Shown: in pieces, positions 36,801-49,200 of the stretch
Numbering within the stretch: the stretch's first letter is position 1
Layout of the letters: each line of letters opens with the position of its first letter
Assembly: GCF_020382885.2 (NCBI RefSeq)
Contig: NC_058495.1
Span: 21,186,127-21,250,126 of the forward strand
DNA: 64,000 bases
Direction of reading: 5' to 3'
From: Scatophagus argus
Taxonomy: Eukaryota > Chordata > Actinopteri > Scatophagidae
Made by a program: the position numbers and the translations under genes
Notes under the pieces: generated by a model
Told to the model about the DNA's origin: nothing
Seen by the model: the letters and a program-made list of their open reading frames with translations, nothing else
Database searches by the model: none

Positions 36801-39228
36801 GTGGACGGAAAACATTCAAGGCTCCATCAAGTACATCATGCTGAACCCCAGTTCTAGGATCAAGGTAGGCTGGTGGGATGAGTTCTACACTACAAGGTGA
36901 TTTTTGACCCGGGTTAAATTGGGTCTTTAACCAGTCCCTCTTTGTGGGCTAAATTACTGCATATAGTTGGCATCGCCTGTACACATTGTTTCATTGTACC
37001 TGTCAAGACCGTCTTAATTAGTGTTAAAATGCAGGGAACATGTCGTACTGTGCCACAGACAGCACGGGTGACGCACAAATACAGCCTTATCTAATTCATT
37101 AGTTACTCTTATCTGATTCATCCACGCTGTTGTTTGTTTGCTTGCAGGGCGAGAAGGACTGGCAGAAATATGAAACTGCTCGTAGACTGAAGAAGTGTGT
37201 GGACCGTATCAGAGCCCAGTATCGTGAAGACTGGAAGTCTAAGGAGATGAGGATCAGGCAGAGGGCAGTGGCACTCTACTTTATTGACAAGGTGAGGCAC
37301 ATGATTACTATTGACATTGTCCTGAGTGTCTGTAGCTTGAAAGAGTTTAATGCAGTGTAATTGCTCTTTAAAAAACAATGACTGCAACTTGCAAGTGGGG
37401 TTCAGGGTGTGTTGAAACAGTAGCTCCAGTGAGGATAATGTCTTTATAAGCTGGCTTTAATTCAGCTGTCCTGATGTGCTGCTCTAGCTGGCTCTGAGAG
37501 CGGGTAATGAGAAGGAGGAAGGAGAGACTGCAGACACCGTGGGCTGCTGCTCGCTGAGAGTTGAACATATCAAACTCTATCCAGAGAACGACGGTCAAGA
37601 GTATGTAGTGGAATTTGACTTCCTGGGTAAAGACTCCATCCGCTACTACAACAAAGTTCCTGTGGAGAAAAGGGTAAGGACCACATATCCAAAAATTCTC
37701 TGCCTTTTTGTGCCAGCACTGCCTCTGTTTTTACATGTTCTGCCTTTTGTAGGTATTTAAGAATCTTCAGTTGTTTATGGAGAACAAGGAGCCTGATGAT
37801 GACCTGTTTGATCGCCTGAATGTAAGCAAAACATAACCCATTAAATGAAGTTATAAAATCCTTAATTATGCACTTACATTATAGCCTATTTAGGAAAATG
37901 GTTCTTAAAATATACCCCCCTCGCCCCCAGACTTCTGTTCTGAACAAGCACCTTCAGGAGCTGATGGACGGTCTGACGGCTAAAGTTTTCCGTACCTACA
38001 ACGCCTCAATCACCCTGCAGCAACAGCTGAAGGAGCTCACCACTGGTATGTCTCCACTGATCTAAATTCACATTTTCTCTGAAATATGGCATAAATCTGA
38101 ATTACTTGTTTAATAATAAGCTTTCATTTTCACTCAACATACCCAAAACTTACACTCACTGCTCCCCTCTAGCGGAAGAGAACATTCCAGCCAAGATCTT
38201 GTCCTACAATAGGGCCAACAGGGCCGTGGCCATCCTGTGTAACCATCAGAGGGCTCCGCCGAAGACATTTGAGAAGTCGATGCAGAACCTGCAGACTAAG
38301 GTTAGCATGTGCTTGAGTACCACTATCCATAATCACATTTTTTTGCTGAACCCGAAATGGTGATTAATTAACCATATCTCACATTTCATTTGTCAGTGTA
38401 ATTGATGTGCCAAAGCATATCAAAAATAATTTCTCGATTTCATTATGCAAAGTAAAGCAAATGTAGAAACTGAGGTGCGTTTAGTCAAATTAACATTAAA
38501 TAATACCTAGCCTCTTCCAGATTTTATGTCCTGCTTTGTCAGCTTTTAATCCTTGAACTGTAATGACATCAGAAAGGTCTTGTAGACAATGCACAGGATC
38601 CTTTTGAATTTTAAGGACTTAATCTGATACTTTTCACTGTCATTTTAGATTGATGCTAAAAGGGACCAGCTTTCTGATGCCAAGAGAGAACTGAAGAGCG
38701 CCAAGGCTGATGCCAAAGTACGGAAAGATGAAAAATCCAAAAAGTAAGGATCCAAAGGTTTTGTAGAGATGAACAGTTGTCTCCATGTTGAGCACATTTA
38801 TAATGTTGGGTACGGTTCCTCTCCCCTGTAGGACTGTGGAGACCAAGAAGAAGGCGGTTCAGAGGATAGAGGAGCAACTGATGAAGCTGGAGGTGCAGGC
38901 GACTGATCGTGAAGAGAACAAGCAGATTGCCCTCGGCACCTCCAAACTCAACTATCTGGACCCTCGCATCTCTGTGGCTTGGTAACGTGATCTTATTGAT
39001 AAAATATATATATATGTTTTCTTCAAAGGATATCTTGTGTTGTGTAAGCCGTCCCTCCCCTGTTCTTCAATAATGAACTTTTCATATCATTATTTCCTCC
39101 ATTTTTGTATTTTACATCCTCCTAGGTGTAAGAAGTGGGGCATTCCCGTTGAGAAGATCTACAACAAAACCCAACGCGAGAAGTTCGCCTGGGCCATCGA
39201 CATGGCAGATGAAGACTATGAATTCTAA
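30824..39228 (+). CDS. top1: DNA topoisomerase I (nuclear, type IB)
   Basis: Twenty-one coding exons (30824-30856, 31330-31354, 33372-33468, 33622-33736, 34343-34395, 34501-34593, 34696-34765, 34927-35018, 35184-35299, 35396-35517, 35629-35751, 36433-36620, 36720-36864, 37148-37291, 37488-37673, 37753-37821, 37931-38045, 38173-38300, 38649-38743, 38832-38981, 39126-39228) join in phase throughout to 753 aa; human TOP1 has 765. Exons 1-8 encode the Lys/Asp/Glu-rich, poorly folded N-terminal domain with nuclear signals. From WKWWEEERY on, the core, the coiled-coil linker (exons 19-20) and the C-terminal domain are nearly identical to human. The active-site tyrosine is Tyr711 in [10 protein letters not shown] (human Tyr723), which forms the 3'-phosphotyrosine bond that lets one strand rotate and relax supercoils. 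The protein ends DEDYEF, as in vertebrates. It acts in replication and transcription. Confidence 0.98.
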
Positions 39229-40475
39229 ATCCCAGTTTGTGGTTTTAACTGATACAACCATTGTATTTTTTTTCGGATACTTGTTTTTAGCTTAACCGAA
39301 TTTTGCTTGATGGCCAGACCCGACCAGGAATTTCAGACAGTTTGAGCAAGAAAAAATGGAAGCAACATAAGACAAGATGATGAGGCCATAATGAACTTGC
39401 AGCAGGTTGTTGTGGGTAGTCTCAACATCTGATCTGAGATCAGGCAACAAGGCTGAACTATACCCACAACTGATCAAGGCATGGTCCCAGTAATTGGAAG
39501 ACCTTTGAACCTTTGGGTTTTTTTTTTCCCCTCTCATGTTGGGGATAAAACCTGACAATGCCTGAACTTTGAACTCTGTGGTGGTCCTATAGCTACTGTA
39601 TTCAGCAAAAACAAAAAATGCTTTGTATCATTTTATTTTTTTCTGTTCTCTTGCTCTGTATTTTAACCCTGCCATGTATTATTAATGAATTCTATATTTT
39701 GATAGATAAAGTTAAATCAAAAGAATTCCTTAACTACACCCACGCGCCTTTTGAGGAAATGGAAACGTGAGTACGACTTTTGAGGTGTGCGTGATTGTGT
39801 GCGCGTGTGTGTGTGTATATGAGGGACTCGGTCATGGAAGCCATCTGTTAGGGTGAATATTTTAAACTGGACTATGTTGAATTGTTGAGCATGAAAGTCT
39901 GGGCAGGCAAGGGGGGGGATACTGCAACCATGTCAATATTTACTTAAGCAAACAGAATGTGAATATTTTGTTTAACAGCCTCCATCAGGGACTTCTTTTT
40001 CAGTGTAAATGTGAACCAATCATCTTTATCCTTTTGAGTTGCTAGCATCCTCAGAATCTCTCTGCATAGCCCTGACTACATCTGATTTTAACTTAATTTA
40101 ACAAATGTTCCAAGACAAAAAGAAAACCTCCCATATCTGTTACTTGAACATAATGCTATGATAATGTATTTAAGTCGGTAAATGGAAAGTGTTTTTATCC
40201 CAGAAGGGAATATGAGGGGTATCAACTTTTGCCAAAAAAAAAAAAAATCAGAAATCTGTTACAATTTAGGCAGTTTTTAATTGTGTAAAGATTGAGGATA
40301 AAGTAATGTAACATTTAATGTGAATTATCAGTTCATTTTATTCCACTCTTATGATAGGAACATTGATGTAAGTAGCTGTAAAGTCAACATCCTATTCCTG
40401 TTTTATCTTCTGTCATAGCCTTTGATCATGTTTCCTTTGAGTTTCATGCTCATTGTAGGTTGAATAATGAATAAA
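39229..40475 (+). other. top1 3'UTR with poly(A) signal
   Basis: About 1.25 kb without coding potential runs to AATAAA at 40470-40475, in TGAATAAAATCC, the likely distal poly(A) signal. It is AT-rich. Confidence 0.55.
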
Positions 40476-41348
40476 ATCCTACAAGTAAATACATTGTGTA
40501 CCTGTGGTTTTGTTTCGCGTTTTGATTGGGTATATTATTGTGGTTTCTTGAACATCTGAAGACAAGTGTTTTCCTCAGTTCGGAAAAATAACGAGACCCT
40601 TCTGCCTGTTGGTTTTGGACTCGTAGCCGTGGTGGAGATCCTTGCCAGACTCGCAGCGTCCTCATATTTGCTTCACCAAACACATTTGATCTCCTCTAAT
40701 CTCGAGACATGCTTAAAACTTTCCCTGAAAATTCCCAGCCTGTGGCGCATGATATACAAGGATTAACAAGATGTACAGACAACAGTATGACTAAATCCAA
40801 TCCTTAACAGCTCTGAAAGAATGCTTTACATTCTCGGGTGAAAGCGAACCGTAGCGTGGCTGGACTCGGCACAGCCCTGTACATTCCTGTTAAGTTACTG
40901 CTCCTCGTCTTCTGCTTTCCTCAGTAGGGATTCCATTTCTCTGGCAACATCTGGCAGGCCTGTGCCCCTTTTTCTTTGCCCACAGCACACATTCTTCATT
41001 GCATAGAGAAGCTCTGGTCACCATCTGCAAACAAACCTGAGACTAAATCCTCACAATACACCTTGCAGAAAAAAAATAAATAGGTTATTCTGCAAAGATT
41101 GTCTGCCATGGAAACAGATCCAAAAGAAGAAAAAAAAAAAACCATATCCCCCGTGATTTATCTCTCAGCACACACTGTATTGTCACTTGCTTACCACCAG
41201 GTGAGGCTGTATGCATTTCTCCAATCCCGGCGTTACTTTCACATTCGTCAGACTGATCAGTTTGACTGTTATGTGTGGTTTAATTCATTCACTCCTGGTG
41301 CATGGTGTTGAGCAAATAATGAGACGGCACTGCTTGGTGAGTATTCAG

Positions 41349-43363
41349 TTTATTCTGTAAAGATTCAGAAGTGTAGAAAGGATGATACAACAGTGCTTTA
41401 TGATCAGATTATTTCATAAAAGTTTTTTTAAGTGATCATAACACCGTAAGTCCAGATTCCATTTATCTCAAACCAAAATAAATTTGTAACATTCGACACA
41501 AGTGCATACACTGCTGGTAGGAGATCAACCTCCAATTTCACTTTGGATGGTATAGCACCGTTCTTAGCTATTAGCAGCTTGACAAAGATGCAGCTTAATA
41601 GGATTCATGTAGTGACTGTATGTTTATATAAACACAAGAAAATTCAGAGGAGAGCAAAGATCTCCTCATTTGGCTCTCTAGCTAGCACAATATCTCACTC
41701 TGTCAGTGTCTAGGGATCAAATCGATGATTTTGCTTTAAACAACATTTTGCCAGTAACAATATTTGATACAATTACAGCTTAAAGTTAAACATCTCCAAG
41801 TGTACAGAAAGCAGCACAAGATTTTTTCACAGATATAGACGAATAGTGACCATCAATGCACTGGCATGTCTTTTTTTTTTTTCCTCTCTTTTTTTTCAGG
41901 ACAGCACAGTAGCTGGAAAGCAAGGTGATGGACTGACAGGTCATATAAACACATGGACAGAGCTGAGTAAGGCAACGGTAGCGTGACAGGCTTCTCTCTG
42001 TTCAGTTTGCAGGGCAGTGTAGTGTATTGATCTTGACAGAGCTGTCAATACCTTTACTGTGGGGCAGTGTGATTTTTTTTTTTTTAGCATTGCTGTCTTC
42101 ATTAGTGCATTGTATATAGTCTCTTGCGTGTAGCTGAACTGCAAAGTGATCACCAACATTTATACAGATCTAAATAAACCATGTTTGATTGCATCTGGAC
42201 TTACAGTGACTATAGAAGAGTATATAGAATTGAAAAAACGTAACGGAAAAAGTAAAATTCAAGGCAGTGCTGAAGTACTGGTTGCTAAAAAAGTAAAAAA
42301 TATCACAAAGCCAACAATAACATTTCCTTGACACATCTTTTGTTTGTCCAGTCAGTACAAACCCTCTTTTATAGTGCAGTTTCAATCATATATATATATT
42401 TCTCCCTCTGACCCAATAACAATATCTCACGGCCATATCCTATCTTCGCTCATTCAAGTCAGTTTTCCAGTCAGTGTGCGTCTTTTCTCTTTCTTTTCTT
42501 TGATCCCTCGTACTGACCTCATTGTGCACCCTCCCCACACAACCACAAAGAAGCATGAAAGGCTTAAACATCACAGGACTCAAAGGTGAGAAGTTCTTTC
42601 TTTTGACGATGGCAGGAAGTGATGGCAGATGGAAGAGGAGGATGCGGAGGAGGAGGAGGAGGAAGAGGAGGGGTGGGGGGTATTCACAGTTACAGTCAGA
42701 GTCCAACGGTCCAGCTACAATCACATCTGCTGTCATTATGAACACTCATTTCAGACCACGGCCAGGGGAGCGAGCCCGCCTTTAAACATGATGTTCCTCT
42801 GGCATGATTGGGCCTGCTTCATCACACCTCCAGCAGCTCCATCCTCAGACGATCCCTGTCAGTAACACACACAAACAAGTACAAACTGTAAGGAGGTGAT
42901 TGGAAAGAAAGGTCGTATTGTATTACTGTTGTACCAGTGAGGTTTTGGGAGGGAGCTTTGTAAAAAGATGCCTGTGTACGGGTTAACTTCTAGCCTCTTG
43001 GAAATCCATCTCACCGTAGACAATTGTCATGATTTATTCACATATATTAGCATGCACTCTCAATCTATAATTCAACGGCCCAGACTCCTACTTATCTAAA
43101 AATAGCTTCTTAAACACAGACCTTTGATTGCCTGAATAAGCTACTCAGCATGAGTACCAGTACGCACTTCTCCTGCCTCCTTTTTACTGTACATCACGCA
43201 GCAACAACAACAAACAACAAGCTGTCAAGCTTTCATCACTCCACCTGGCTTACATTGTTTTTATTTCCCTGATTGATAAATATTACTAGGCTTGTAAAAT
43301 ATCAGAAGGCACTCAGACTGAGAAGTGTATCTCGCTTCAGGAGCTTTTATCACAATTTGTAAT
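41349..43363 (-). other. zhx3 3'UTR (probable)
   Basis: The interval runs from the zhx3 stop codon to a minus-strand AATAAA at 41349-41354. No other gene was recognised in it. A GA-rich purine patch lies at about 42629-42680. The tail-to-tail space to the top1 poly(A) signal is under 0.9 kb. Confidence 0.5.
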
Positions 43364-46093
43364 TCAAGAATTATGACTGAAGTACCTGGCCTGATTGGCA
43401 TCAGTCTGTTGTTCAATGAGTGACTTGCTGGCCTCTGGCTGCTGGTGTTCCACTGCTCTCTCGGACCAGGAATCCTGCAGGACTCCCGGCTGCGCTGACT
43501 CCTCAGCTCGACCTTGCTCGCTGTTCCCCTCCGACCCCACCAGACCCAGCAGCGGTGAGTATGAATCCTGCCACACAACCCGCTGCCCTGAGTTCAGTCC
43601 TGCCTCTCCTTTAAGGTGCTTGCTCATGTCTTGCTCAACAAGTTTCTTTTTGGCCGGTGGAGAGTCCTTCAGTGACTCGGTTTCATTGCCTCCATGGCCC
43701 CTTATTTCCTCTGAATCTGTGGGCAGTCGTTGGTAGGTCTCGAGCCACTTAAGCTGCCCGTTCTTGTGACTGTATCGGCTGTCGCTGAACCAGCGCACCA
43801 CCTCTGACTTGGGAAGGCCTGTCTGGACACTTAAGTCCTCATACTGCTGACTGCTAGGCCAGCGGGTGTTGGAGAAAACCTGTCGGAGGATATGCAGCTG
43901 CTGGGGGGTCTTGTTGCTCCAGGGTGGAGGGAAAGATGGCTGAGATGCAGAGACCTCGGCTATCTCAGGGGTATGTTCTTGATGTGCACCCTCAGATGTC
44001 TCTGGTTCATTCATCTTCAGCCTCTTGAAGCTGATCTTGATGGGGTCAACTTTCGTCTCTGGGCAGCTTCTGTCCCTGGCAAATGGCTCCTCCTTGATGA
44101 GTTGCTGCAAGATTGACATGCCTTTTATGGGAAAGTCCTTGTTGCCTTTACCCTCATCTAAAATGGATGAGCTGCCTTTTGTAATGACAGTAGTGCTGGT
44201 GCTTTCAGTTGGGGATTTGCTGGCATGGTTCAGGTTAGGGACACTGTCATTACAGGTAGTACTGGGATATTCATTGCTAACACTGCTGTTGTTGGTCTTG
44301 TGAATGTAGTTGTTGCGTTCATCGTCAGACTTCGTGGTGTGGGCCTGCTCTTGTGGACTGATGATGTTGCTGTTATGACTGTTACAGGTGATTTTGGATT
44401 TGCTGGTGTTATCGACGATCACTGGACTCTTTGTACTGTTTAAACCTTCCAATCCAAGTGGTAAACTGTTGCTTTTGACATTTGGTTTCCCATTGGTGTC
44501 AGCAACACAGTGCTCATCATTATTGCTAATGTTGGCAGAGCAAGTGGCAATGCTGTTGATGCTGTTGGTCGGGCTGCTATTATGAACCAGTTTCCTGGTG
44601 ACAGTCTCACCACCATTACTACTGCTGGAATAGCTGCTGATGCTGCTGCTACTACTGCAACTACTGCTGCTACTGCTGCTTCGACTGCTGCTGGTGCTAC
44701 TGACACAACTACTGCTTCCAGCCATGTCCAGGCCAAGGCCATTGCTCTTGTCTGGCTCCATAGGGGGTTGAGAATTCTTCGTCAGTACCTTTGTTGTTCT
44801 GACTGCGGGCGAAAACTCCGGAGGGACAATTGGAGTAGAATATGAGACCCTAGTCACATGGGGGTTGGTTGACATGCTTGCCTGAGTGGCTATGATTCCG
44901 AGAGGCCTGGTTTTCATATTACCATAGGGAACTTTGGCCATCTGAAAGTTTGGTCCTTTTGACCCTGGATGGGCAGTGACGGTGTGGTGAGTTACAATGT
45001 GATTGACGTGCCGTTGTGTAGCAGGTTTCTTTTGAGGTGCTCCACCCTGGAACACAGTGTTGAACATCTTCCTCCTGGCCTCTTCGATCTCTTCAGGAGA
45101 CCAGCTTATGCCTTGCTTGAGCCTTTGGGCAGTAAACCACAGTTTGATCTGCTCTTCAGGGAACTCTGAGACCACCGTTAGGTAGCAGAGCTCGGCTTTG
45201 GTCGGATAGGGGAACTTGCCAAAGGATGTCTTGAGAAAGCTGCTGGTGTCCATGGCTGCATCGTAGGTGGGGATGCTGCTGAGAGGGATCATCACCTTTG
45301 GAAGGTCTTTATTGGAATCAGAGGAGGGGGGAGAGTAAAGGGAGGGAGTGTGCTGGTGAAAGACTTGGTTGGACACTGTCGTCGTAATCACATGAGTGAC
45401 AGTGGTCCTCGGCATAGCTGGGGCGGCACAAACACTGAGAGCCCCGTTTTGGAGTTCAGGCACATTTGTCAGCATGCTGGGGTCTGCATCCTTTCCAGTG
45501 TCTATCTTCCGTACCTCCACGGTGTGAGAAACCACAATCTTTTTGTGCTCCCCCTTGGCTTTCATCATTTTTGCAATTGGTGTTTTGGTGAGGGAGATCC
45601 CAGATTCTCTGTAGTCTTCTCCGCTGTCCGTGAAGAGGCTTTGCTCCACTGTTGTTACTCCATCCCTCTTGTTGACAGTTAGGGAGGCAGTGACCAAGCC
45701 CTCCATTATCTTAGGGTGGGCGTTAGCATTATGCAGAGCCAGAGCCTCAAAGCGGACAACTGACACCCCACAGTCCAGGCAATAGAAAGTGGGCTGAGCC
45801 CTGAAGTCTAAGTGGCAGTTGTGCATGTGATCCAAAAAGTAGTTAAGATCTCTGGACTCAAAACGGCACTTTGGACAGCTGTATGTACCTCCTTTCTGCA
45901 TCTCAATGCCAGTTTCGGATTTGGAGGAGCTTTGAGAGAAATGGCCAGACTCTTCTCCAGAGATACTGAGTATGCTATCTTCTGGGATTGTTGGTAGGAG
46001 TTCTGGTAGCGAGCCCAGTATGATTTCCTCACGCACATGTTTGGATTTGGATGGTATCATGCAGGGTACAGTGGATTTCCTCTTGCTGGCCAT
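43364..46093 (-). CDS. zhx3: Zinc fingers and homeoboxes protein 3, reduced homeodomain set
   Basis: A single uninterrupted frame of 909 codons starts MASKRKST-PCMIP as in human ZHX3. Two C2H2 fingers follow (Cys73/76-His89/94 and Cys105/108-His121/126). Homeodomain 1 lies at about 278-337, within PLSSIPTYDAAMDTSSFLK to WFTAQRLKQGISW, and is nearly identical to human. A Ser-rich run sits at about 455-500, then a long Asn/Ser/Thr-rich stretch. A second homeodomain at about 725-783 (TGLPKSEVVRWFSDSRY, KNGQLKW) matches human homeodomain 4. Human homeodomains 2, 3 and 5 have no counterpart here. ZHX proteins are nuclear, dimerise and repress transcription with NF-Y. The frame ends near a possible donor AG|GTACTT, so a short alternative 3' coding exon is possible. 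Untranslated 5' exons probably lie at 46290 and further right. Confidence 0.9.
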   Translation of the reverse strand: MASKRKSTVPCMIPSKSKHVREEIILGSLPELLPTIPEDSILSISGEESGHFSQSSSKSETGIEMQKGGTYSCPKCRFESRDLNYFLDHMHNCHLDFRAQPTFYCLDCGVSVVRFEALALHNANAHPKIMEGLVTASLTVNKRDGVTTVEQSLFTDSGEDYRESGISLTKTPIAKMMKAKGEHKKIVVSHTVEVRKIDTGKDADPSMLTNVPELQNGALSVCAAPAMPRTTVTHVITTTVSNQVFHQHTPSLYSPPSSDSNKDLPKVMIPLSSIPTYDAAMDTSSFLKTSFGKFPYPTKAELCYLTVVSEFPEEQIKLWFTAQRLKQGISWSPEEIEEARRKMFNTVFQGGAPQKKPATQRHVNHIVTHHTVTAHPGSKGPNFQMAKVPYGNMKTRPLGIIATQASMSTNPHVTRVSYSTPIVPPEFSPAVRTTKVLTKNSQPPMEPDKSNGLGLDMAGSSSCVSSTSSSRSSSSSSSCSSSSSISSYSSSSNGGETVTRKLVHNSSPTNSINSIATCSANISNNDEHCVADTNGKPNVKSNSLPLGLEGLNSTKSPVIVDNTSKSKITCNSHNSNIISPQEQAHTTKSDDERNNYIHKTNNSSVSNEYPSTTCNDSVPNLNHASKSPTESTSTTVITKGSSSILDEGKGNKDFPIKGMSILQQLIKEEPFARDRSCPETKVDPIKISFKRLKMNEPETSEGAHQEHTPEIAEVSASQPSFPPPWSNKTPQQLHILRQVFSNTRWPSSQQYEDLSVQTGLPKSEVVRWFSDSRYSHKNGQLKWLETYQRLPTDSEEIRGHGGNETESLKDSPPAKKKLVEQDMSKHLKGEAGLNSGQRVVWQDSYSPLLGLVGSEGNSEQGRAEESAQPGVLQDSWSERAVEHQQPEASKSLIEQQTDANQARYFSHNS

Positions 46094-46290
46094 TGTGCAG
46101 CTTTGTGTAGATGGGACAGTGAGTGATTGCTAGTCCGGTATGATGAAAACAGAGGGCGGGTGGAGAGTGGAAAGGGTTGAATGGAGTTTAGTGTCATGGA
46201 CCAGCCACTATGATGTCACAGTGTTGCTTCATGCCCTCTTCCACTGTAGGATTCCTGTTACATGGACAATTTTAACAGCCCCCAAGGAAC
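46094..46290 (-). other. zhx3 5'UTR portion of the main exon (probable)
   Basis: On the minus strand, a strong acceptor CTCTTTTCTCCCAG ends at 46291. This would make 46094-46290 the untranslated start of the large zhx3 exon. There is no transcript evidence; the call rests on the splice site. Confidence 0.4.
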
Positions 46291-46299
46291 CTGGGAGAA

Positions 46300-49200
46300 A
46301 AGAGTATGAAAAGGACAAAGTGAGTCTTTTGGTCATCTTCATTTAATTACAGAAAAAGAAATGGCGTTATGGCATGTGAACGTGGTCAAAATGACAGCTA
46401 AAAACATGTATGGATAAAAGATGATGGGAAAATTCAAAACATATGAAATATTTAGGCATGACGCATTACAGTATGGATGTAGAGAAAGCTAAAAGGCCCA
46501 AGGAGGGTGATACTTGTAGGTGGAAATACAGTGTGAACTGGAGGACGTATTTATCTGCAAGTAAAACACCAAAGTAAGAGTCAAGGGCTTTCCTTCTAAA
46601 AAAACAAAACAAAAAACAAAAAAAAAACCTTTTGCATTGTGCTCATAATAAAAAATGAAGGATATATTAAATTACTGTACTCAAAGTAAATTACTACACT
46701 GAGGTGAAATGGATCTCCATCGTGAGATAAATCATTTTAAAAAATGGAACCAAAGTTCATGAAAATTTTTTTATTTGGGTAATACTGTAAATACCAAAAA
46801 ATACTGAACATTAAATACTCCAATAAAAGAAAGAAAAATGATTTTAAAACTATTTTAGGGCACTGCACGTACATTCCCCTTGAATCAATCCCACCTGTTT
46901 ATTTACTTGGATTTACAGACTTCTGTCTAGCTGTCACTTTTTATGAATTTAGAAAAAAAGAGCATAGAAATCAGCAGAGCCAGAAATGACAGTCTAATCT
47001 CTGCGGTATTTGTTGTTTTTCTTCACTGTTGCCATAGGCTTGGCTCTTCTAATTATTGATGTCATATATCCACAGAATTATTTATAGTAAAGCTTCAAAA
47101 TATATCAAAACACAATGAAAATGCTAGTGCCAAACAAGCTGAAGTTATTATCATGTAAATATGATGTGCTGCGTTTGAACCAGTGTTAGGATCTTGCTTA
47201 GCAGATGCAAAAAGCTTCGTGCCAGGAAAGAGTTATATCAGTAAATAAATACTGTCCCCAAACTACCTGGGGAATTTTGCATCTTTTGAGTGGGATGCTA
47301 TTCAACACTCCAAACTGATAGTGTCAGTATCTAATGCCTAACCCTACCAGCTGTTCACATTGTCTGCAGCAACCACAAATATGCAAAAATATGCACGCAG
47401 TTTTGACTTTGTCTGCAAGAAATATTTGGTTATCTTGTATTTCATGTATAGGTATTGTTATTTTAAATTATGTGATTTTCACAGGGAGAATGGGAATATT
47501 TTTAATTAATCATGTTTAAGATCTGTTACATGCACCGGGTCATGCTGTCCTCTTTGGTTTTATATTGTAAAGCAGATGTGAAGGTTAAACTACTTTGCTG
47601 GTGACAATGAGAATTTTACTGTCTTGGATGTAAAATATTTGTTTTACATTGGACATTACAGTGTCAAAAGGAGAAATCAGGAGACTGTGCATGTGTGTGT
47701 GTGTGTGTGTGTGTGTGTCCCAGCATTCAGTCTACAACAGTACTGTTACGGACCTGAAACCTTTTGATAAGGTCTGAGAGGTTAGTACAAACACATCTGA
47801 AGCCATTTACCAGCTGGAGGCTCAAACCAACTCATCCTACATGTGTTCAACAAGAAACATGGCATTGCATGCATGCATGCAAACACAAAACACATATCAG
47901 TGACTACACTAAGCCATTAGCAAACCACATCCACAAGTTTTCCCTTCCTATAACACTCCAGCCATGAGGATGGATACGGATTGTCTTTGCAGTCTTCAAC
48001 ATTTCTCATCTTTCTTCTCCACATCATGAAAGTACAAAACGTGAAAAAAGACAGAAAAAAAAAAGAAATCACAGTGGAGACGTAGCTCTGCACCCTCTGC
48101 CCGCTGCATGAACTTTTGACACACACACACACACACAGATACACAGAGACACGCACACGCAGCCTCAGTAAAACATTCTCATCTTCCTTTCTGAGACTGA
48201 AGAAGTGCTGATGTGTGACATGCTGCTGAAAGCTAGTCTCATCCTATCATAATCTATCCATATCACTCAGCCTTTACCTTCTCCTGCAAGCTTATCACTC
48301 TGCGAATAACATCAGCTGCACACTCTCAACCACCATACCACCCAAAACCTGGTTTCTGTTCAGACCCAGCATAGCTCAACATCTTGTACTTTATTTTGTT
48401 ACAAAGAAAACAATTTCACATACTTTCAACAGATTATTTTTATAATCACACTGCAGTTGTACACAGCGAGAAGCACTTTCACAGACTTCACATTTTACTG
48501 CATCCACGTGCATGTTCAACACGGCCCGCTGGATGCTAAATAAAAGATGAACCTGTTCCCGAATTAAAACCCTCAAATGACTGCCCAATAGTGCACACTG
48601 ATCCCAGACTGACTGTGACGTCCGTCTCTTTTTCATTTCTACTGACGGCTGCTGCTTTGTGACAGGAAAAAAAAAAAAAAAAGCTAAAACAAAACAAAAC
48701 AAATAAACAACAAAAAAACTAGGTCACCAGCATCTTATGCAGTAATCCCGGTTCACTGCATCCAGACGCGGACATGTGCTGTATGTTTTGCCGCCAGAGA
48801 GGTCATGATAGCCTCTGACGGCACACTCGATTAACCCCCGGTGAGGACACGCCGTTCATTGAGTTTGCTCCACTGAACAAGGGATTTACAACTGAGCTTT
48901 CACGCCAAAGAGGGATGTAGACATCCACATCTGAAACATCTGTGTGAGAGATGTCACTATGCTATAGAAAGTCAGCAGTGCTGAAGTGATTCGTTGTACT
49001 TGTTCCACAGACAGAACCCTGTATGCCAGGATGCTTCAGAAAATAAAGTGGTGGAGAAGGTAACCTGGTCACGGTGGTGGGTTGTGACTGGTGTTGCAGA
49101 CCCCAGAAGGGAATGCCGGTCTGTGACAAGACAAACTCTGGTTTAGTACAGACGCTGCTCTCTCCAGAAAAACACCACTTCCTGCATGAGAAAACCCAAG

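Noticed and set aside
44440-44845. Ala- and Thr-rich frames on both strands
   Set aside because: They are out-of-frame readings of the Ser/Asn-rich coding stretch of zhx3.
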